In this document: in pieces, positions 6,303 through 8,917 of the stretch
Layout: every line of letters begins with the position of its first letter
Numbering within the stretch: position 1 is the stretch's first letter
From: CAYGZA01 sp964354135
Lineage (GTDB): Bacteria; Planctomycetota; Planctomycetia; Pirellulales; Thermoguttaceae
NCBI GenBank assembly: GCA_964354135.1
Contig: CAYGZA010000286.1
Location: 1-8,917 of the forward strand
DNA: 8,917 bases
Reading direction: 5' to 3'
Made by a program: the position numbers and the translations under genes
The notes under the pieces: generated by a model
Told to the model about the DNA's origin: nothing
Databases searched by the model: none
The model's input: the letters and a program-made list of their open reading frames with translations, nothing else

Positions 6303-6944
6303 ATGTCTCCGGCGGGTGAACCTTTCGGCGGCAACATGGGAATCACGCATACGGTGAACCCACGCGAAGACGACCAGCGCGAGTTGATTGACCGTGCCAA
6401 GGCCGGGGACGCGATTGCCTTTGAGCAGGTCGCCAGCCAGCACGCTGCATCCCTATTGCGCTGCGCGCTGGCCCTTGGCAAGGATCAGCACTGGGCCGAG
6501 GCTCTTGTGCAAGAGATGTTGGTCGAGGCGTGGCGGTCGCTGGCACGTTTCGATCGTCGTTGCCGGTTCTCCACTTGGCTATACGGCATTCTACGGCACC
6601 GGTTCTTGAAAGGACGGCGAGGCCAGAACGCCGTTAGGCTTTCCGCCTCAGACGCTCTTGGCCAAAAGCAATGCACGGCGCGGTCGCCCGATCAATCCGC
6701 AGAGGTGTCTGAAGATGCGCAGCAGGTTCGCCGAGCGGTAGCGAGCTTGCCGGAAGAGCATCGCTTGGTCGTGGAACTCCGTTTCTTTGCGGGGGCGACA
6801 TTGGAAGAGATTGCGGCGGCTCTTGGCTGCCCGTTGGGCACGGTGAAGTCGCGATTGCATCACGCACTGGAAGAACTGCGGCAAATGAATCTCGCCGTGA
6901 ACCTTTTCACTTCGTCCAGGGAAACACGGGAGAGCAAGCCATGA
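6303..6944 (+). CDS. ECF-type RNA polymerase sigma factor
   Basis: An alternative sigma factor of 213 residues with only regions 2 and 4. Region 2 spans about residues 38-104 (AFEQVASQHAASLLRCAL, then LVQEMLVEAWRSLARFD and FSTWLYGILRHRFL). Region 4 spans about 147-194 (SLPEEHRLVVELRFFAG, the helix-turn-helix ATLEEIAAALGCPLGTVKSRLHHALEELR seen as separate blocks). The linker between them is about 40 residues. I chose ATG 6303; ATG 6336 is equally possible, because neither has a clear ribosome binding site, and an in-frame TTG at 6249 is unlikely. The stop overlaps the next gene's ATG (ATGA, 6941-6944), so sigma factor and downstream zinc-finger membrane protein are co-translated, the usual arrangement of an ECF sigma factor with its anti-sigma partner. 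Target genes are unknown. Confidence 0.9.
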   Translation: MSPAGEPFGGNMGITHTVNPREDDQRELIDRAKAGDAIAFEQVASQHAASLLRCALALGKDQHWAEALVQEMLVEAWRSLARFDRRCRFSTWLYGILRHRFLKGRRGQNAVRLSASDALGQKQCTARSPDQSAEVSEDAQQVRRAVASLPEEHRLVVELRFFAGATLEEIAAALGCPLGTVKSRLHHALEELRQMNLAVNLFTSSRETRESKP

Positions 6945-8917
6945 AGGATCTCCATCATCCCTGCGAACATTGGGCCGAACCAATCAGCTTGGCAGCGGCC
7001 GGTTGCCTATCGGCCGACGAAGAACGACAGCTTCGTCGGCATATCGAGACGTGTTCCGATTGCCGCGAGCGTTTTCGGCAACTGACGCAGTTGTGCGGCG
7101 TGCTTGCTGAATTGCGGTTGCCAACCAACAGTGCGGAGGTGGCCATCGTCGAGCGAGTCATGTCGGCAGTTACGTCAGGCAAATCGGGGCGATCCAAGGT
7201 TCGGGGGCGGATGTCGGAGATCTTCGGTTCGTCGCCGGCGGAAACGACCCGTCCCACATTTCTTACGCGATCACTAACCACATGGAGGTGGATCATGCGT
7301 CACCCGGTTTCCCGCGCTACGGCTGCGGCCATTTTGGTTCTCGCCATCTTAGGAGTCGCCTTGTGGTTCCACGGAGGCGGCACAACGCCCGCCTTCGCCG
7401 ACTTCATCGAACCGATCCTCAACGCAAAGACTATCAAGTACAAGGTGTCCGCCAAAATGACGGCCCTATCCGCGGAAATGAAGCTCCTGCCTGCGGAAAC
7501 GCAGAAGTGGCTATTGAAGGGGCTAGTAACGAGCGAGGTCACAATGATCGTGACGCCGGACGGCTATCGGGCGCGCAAGGAGACGGAGAGGGAGGGTCAG
7601 GACCGTTCCAAGACGGTGGAGGTGGAGATCACGGTCTGGGATGGGGGCCAAGGAAGGGAGATCACGCTGCAACCCGCGGAAAAGCGGGCCACGGTCCGAA
7701 ATCTGACCAACACGCGCAAGGACAAGACACCCAAGCAGGATCCCTTCAACCAGGATCCCTTGGCCTACTATCGTTCGCTACTGCTCGATGCCCAGGATAA
7801 ACCGGACATCAAACGTGAGTCGCTCGGCGAGAAGGACATCGACGGACGCCGAGTCGTCGGATTCCGTCTTAGTGGCCCGTTTTCCGACGGGTCGCTGCCT
7901 GACACGGTGATGAGCCTCTGGGGCGATCCCAAGACCGGCCAGCCGGTCCGCACCGAAATGACCATGGCGACGGCGCCCAATGTGGAGACCACAATGAGCG
8001 ATTTCGCGTTCAACGTGGACGTGGACGAGTCGCTGTTCAGCGTCGAGCCGCCGGCCGGTTATGAAGTAATACAGGGCCCCACGATTGACGTCTCCCCCAA
8101 GGAGGAGAAGGACCTGATCGACACGTTCCGCTACTACAGCGAATTGACCGGCGGGCCTTTCCTGGCCAAGCTGGACTGGCTGACGGTTTTCCAGACCCTC
8201 GATAAGAAGTTTCCTCCAGACAGGGGGCAGAAGCGGAGTGCGAAGCAGGAGCAGGAGATGATGGAACACCAGACAAAGCTTCAGCGAGGCTTGTTTTTTA
8301 CCGAACAACTGCCGAAGGCCGCCGACGCGCATTATGCGGGCAAAGGCGTTTCGCTCGGCGCGGCCGACACGCCCATCTTCTGGTACCACCCGAAGGATGC
8401 AAAGACGTACCGGGTCATCTACGCCGATCTCTCGATCCGTGACGCCGACACGCCCCCCAGTGTGCCCGTCGCGCAGCCGGAGCAGGAGCCGAGGGAGAAG
8501 GACCTGATCGAAACGCTCCGCTACTACAGCGAATTGAGCGGCGGGCCTCTCCCGAACTTGCTGGACATGTCGCTTTACCTGATGGTCCCGATAAAGAACT
8601 TTCTTCCAGATCCAGAGACGCCGAGTGCGAGTGCGAAGGAGGAGCAGGAGCAGGAGATTGCGGAAGCCCAGGCAAAGCTTAAGCGAGGCTTGCTGTTTGT
8701 AGTTTCACTGCCGCTAGAAGCCGACGCGCATTATGCGGGCAGAGGCGTTTCGCTCGGCGCGGCCGACAAACCGGTCTTCTGGTACCGCCCCAAGGACAGC
8801 AAGAAGTACCGGGTCATCGACGCCGATCTCTCCGTCCGTGACGCCGACACGCCCCCCAGTATGCCCGTCGTGCAGCCGGAGCAGGACCTGATCGACATGT
8901 TCCGCCAGTACAGCGAA
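6941..8917 (+). CDS. Zinc-finger anti-sigma-like membrane protein with LolA-like domain and tandem repeats; runs off the right edge
   Basis: This frame is open for 659 codons from ATG 6941 to the window end with no stop, so the gene is partial. GGGAG (6928-6932) precedes the ATG. Residues 1-55 are a zf-HC2 anti-sigma-type zinc finger with C8 and HIETCSDC (H34, C38, C41). A single hydrophobic helix follows (about 124-143, ending ILGVALWF), giving a cytoplasmic N-terminus and an outside C-terminus. Residues about 150-385 read like the LolA/LppX lipoprotein-sorting fold (AFADFIEPILNAKTIKYKV at the start, MSLWGDPKTGQPVRTEM near the end). From residue 389 come ~130-residue repeats. The likely role is to hold the coupled sigma factor at the membrane and respond to an envelope signal sensed outside; this is inferred from layout and family. 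No cysteine lipobox is seen. Confidence 0.8.
   Translation, partial: MKDLHHPCEHWAEPISLAAAGCLSADEERQLRRHIETCSDCRERFRQLTQLCGVLAELRLPTNSAEVAIVERVMSAVTSGKSGRSKVRGRMSEIFGSSPAETTRPTFLTRSLTTWRWIMRHPVSRATAAAILVLAILGVALWFHGGGTTPAFADFIEPILNAKTIKYKVSAKMTALSAEMKLLPAETQKWLLKGLVTSEVTMIVTPDGYRARKETEREGQDRSKTVEVEITVWDGGQGREITLQPAEKRATVRNLTNTRKDKTPKQDPFNQDPLAYYRSLLLDAQDKPDIKRESLGEKDIDGRRVVGFRLSGPFSDGSLPDTVMSLWGDPKTGQPVRTEMTMATAPNVETTMSDFAFNVDVDESLFSVEPPAGYEVIQGPTIDVSPKEEKDLIDTFRYYSELTGGPFLAKLDWLTVFQTLDKKFPPDRGQKRSAKQEQEMMEHQTKLQRGLFFTEQLPKAADAHYAGKGVSLGAADTPIFWYHPKDAKTYRVIYADLSIRDADTPPSVPVAQPEQEPREKDLIETLRYYSELSGGPLPNLLDMSLYLMVPIKNFLPDPETPSASAKEEQEQEIAEAQAKLKRGLLFVVSLPLEADAHYAGRGVSLGAADKPVFWYRPKDSKKYRVIDADLSVRDADTPPSMPVVQPEQDLIDMFRQYSE
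8105..8917 (+). repeat. Tandem ~130-residue repeats inside the anti-sigma-like gene
   Basis: Copy 1 runs 8105-8494 (130 codons), copy 2 runs 8495-8878 (128 codons), and a third copy begins at 8879 and is cut by the window edge. Each starts with E(K/Q)DLI...R.YSE, carries a variable middle rich in K/Q/E, and ends in a strongly conserved block: ADAHYAG(K/R)GVSLGAAD, FWY(H/R)PKD, YRVI-ADLS, RDADTPPS and QPEQ. Conservation extends to the DNA (for example the DNA encoding the ADAHYAG block matches almost exactly), pointing to recent duplication or ongoing homogenisation. Confidence 0.85.

Noticed and set aside
7282..7800. A 172-codon + strand frame overlapping the anti-sigma-like gene
   Set aside because: It is glycine- and arginine-rich out-of-frame reading; the other frame is open for 659 codons with zinc-finger, membrane helix and repeats.
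7778..8389. Minus-strand open frame of 203 codons inside the anti-sigma-like gene
   Set aside because: It mirrors the conserved + strand coding sequence and its first repeat, and shows no domain-like sequence.
1..8917. CRISPR array, tRNA or rRNA genes, complete insertion sequence
   Set aside because: No regularly spaced short repeats, no cloverleaf with CCA-type end or rRNA core sequence, and no transposase frame were found on either strand.

Overview
The window looks like a Planctomycetota-type (or related PVC/environmental) bacterial genome. The reasons are an ECF sigma factor translationally coupled to a zinc-finger, single-pass membrane protein with a LolA-like extracytoplasmic part and long tandem repeats, and a respiratory oxidoreductase whose beta subunit resembles the NxrB/NarH-like subunits of nitrite oxidisers and anammox bacteria. 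This assignment is an inference; there is no rRNA or other phylogenetic marker. All convincing genes lie on the + strand.

Region 1 (about 1-3892) is a tightly overlapping three-gene operon. It encodes two TRAFAC-like GTPases (double-GTPase type 2, then type 1) and a 710-residue GTPase-associated protein 1 (GAP1). This matches the GTPase-GAP1 systems predicted computationally to act in NTP-dependent biological conflict (immunity). The overlaps are ATGA at 857-860 and 8 nt at 1760-1767. The second GTPase is broken by a one-base frameshift near 1450, and the first has a similar frame break at its N-terminus near 40. Both look like one missing base, so sequence error is as likely as real decay.

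Region 2 (about 3893-5992) is the collapsed skeleton of a molybdopterin (type II DMSO reductase / Nar / Nxr-like) operon. Only the last ~50 codons of the catalytic alpha subunit remain, followed by a beta subunit cut off just after its last iron-sulfur cysteine cluster. This joins out of frame to the C-terminal part of the haem-b gamma subunit. An apparently intact TorD/NarJ-type chaperone follows. An 88-bp palindromic array lies between the alpha tail and beta. At the border with region 1 lies a 36-bp dif-like inverted repeat (two 11-bp arms around a 6-bp spacer), a candidate tyrosine-recombinase site.

Region 3 (about 5993-8917) starts with a ~310-bp non-coding stretch with small hairpins. 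It continues with an ECF sigma factor gene and, overlapping it by ATGA, a large gene open to the window's right edge. That gene has a zf-HC2 anti-sigma-type zinc finger, one membrane helix, a LolA-like domain and ~130-residue tandem repeats.

Taken together, a predicted GTPase-based defence cassette sits directly against an eroded respiratory operon, with a recombination-like palindrome at the seam, followed by an unrelated envelope-signalling sigma/anti-sigma pair.
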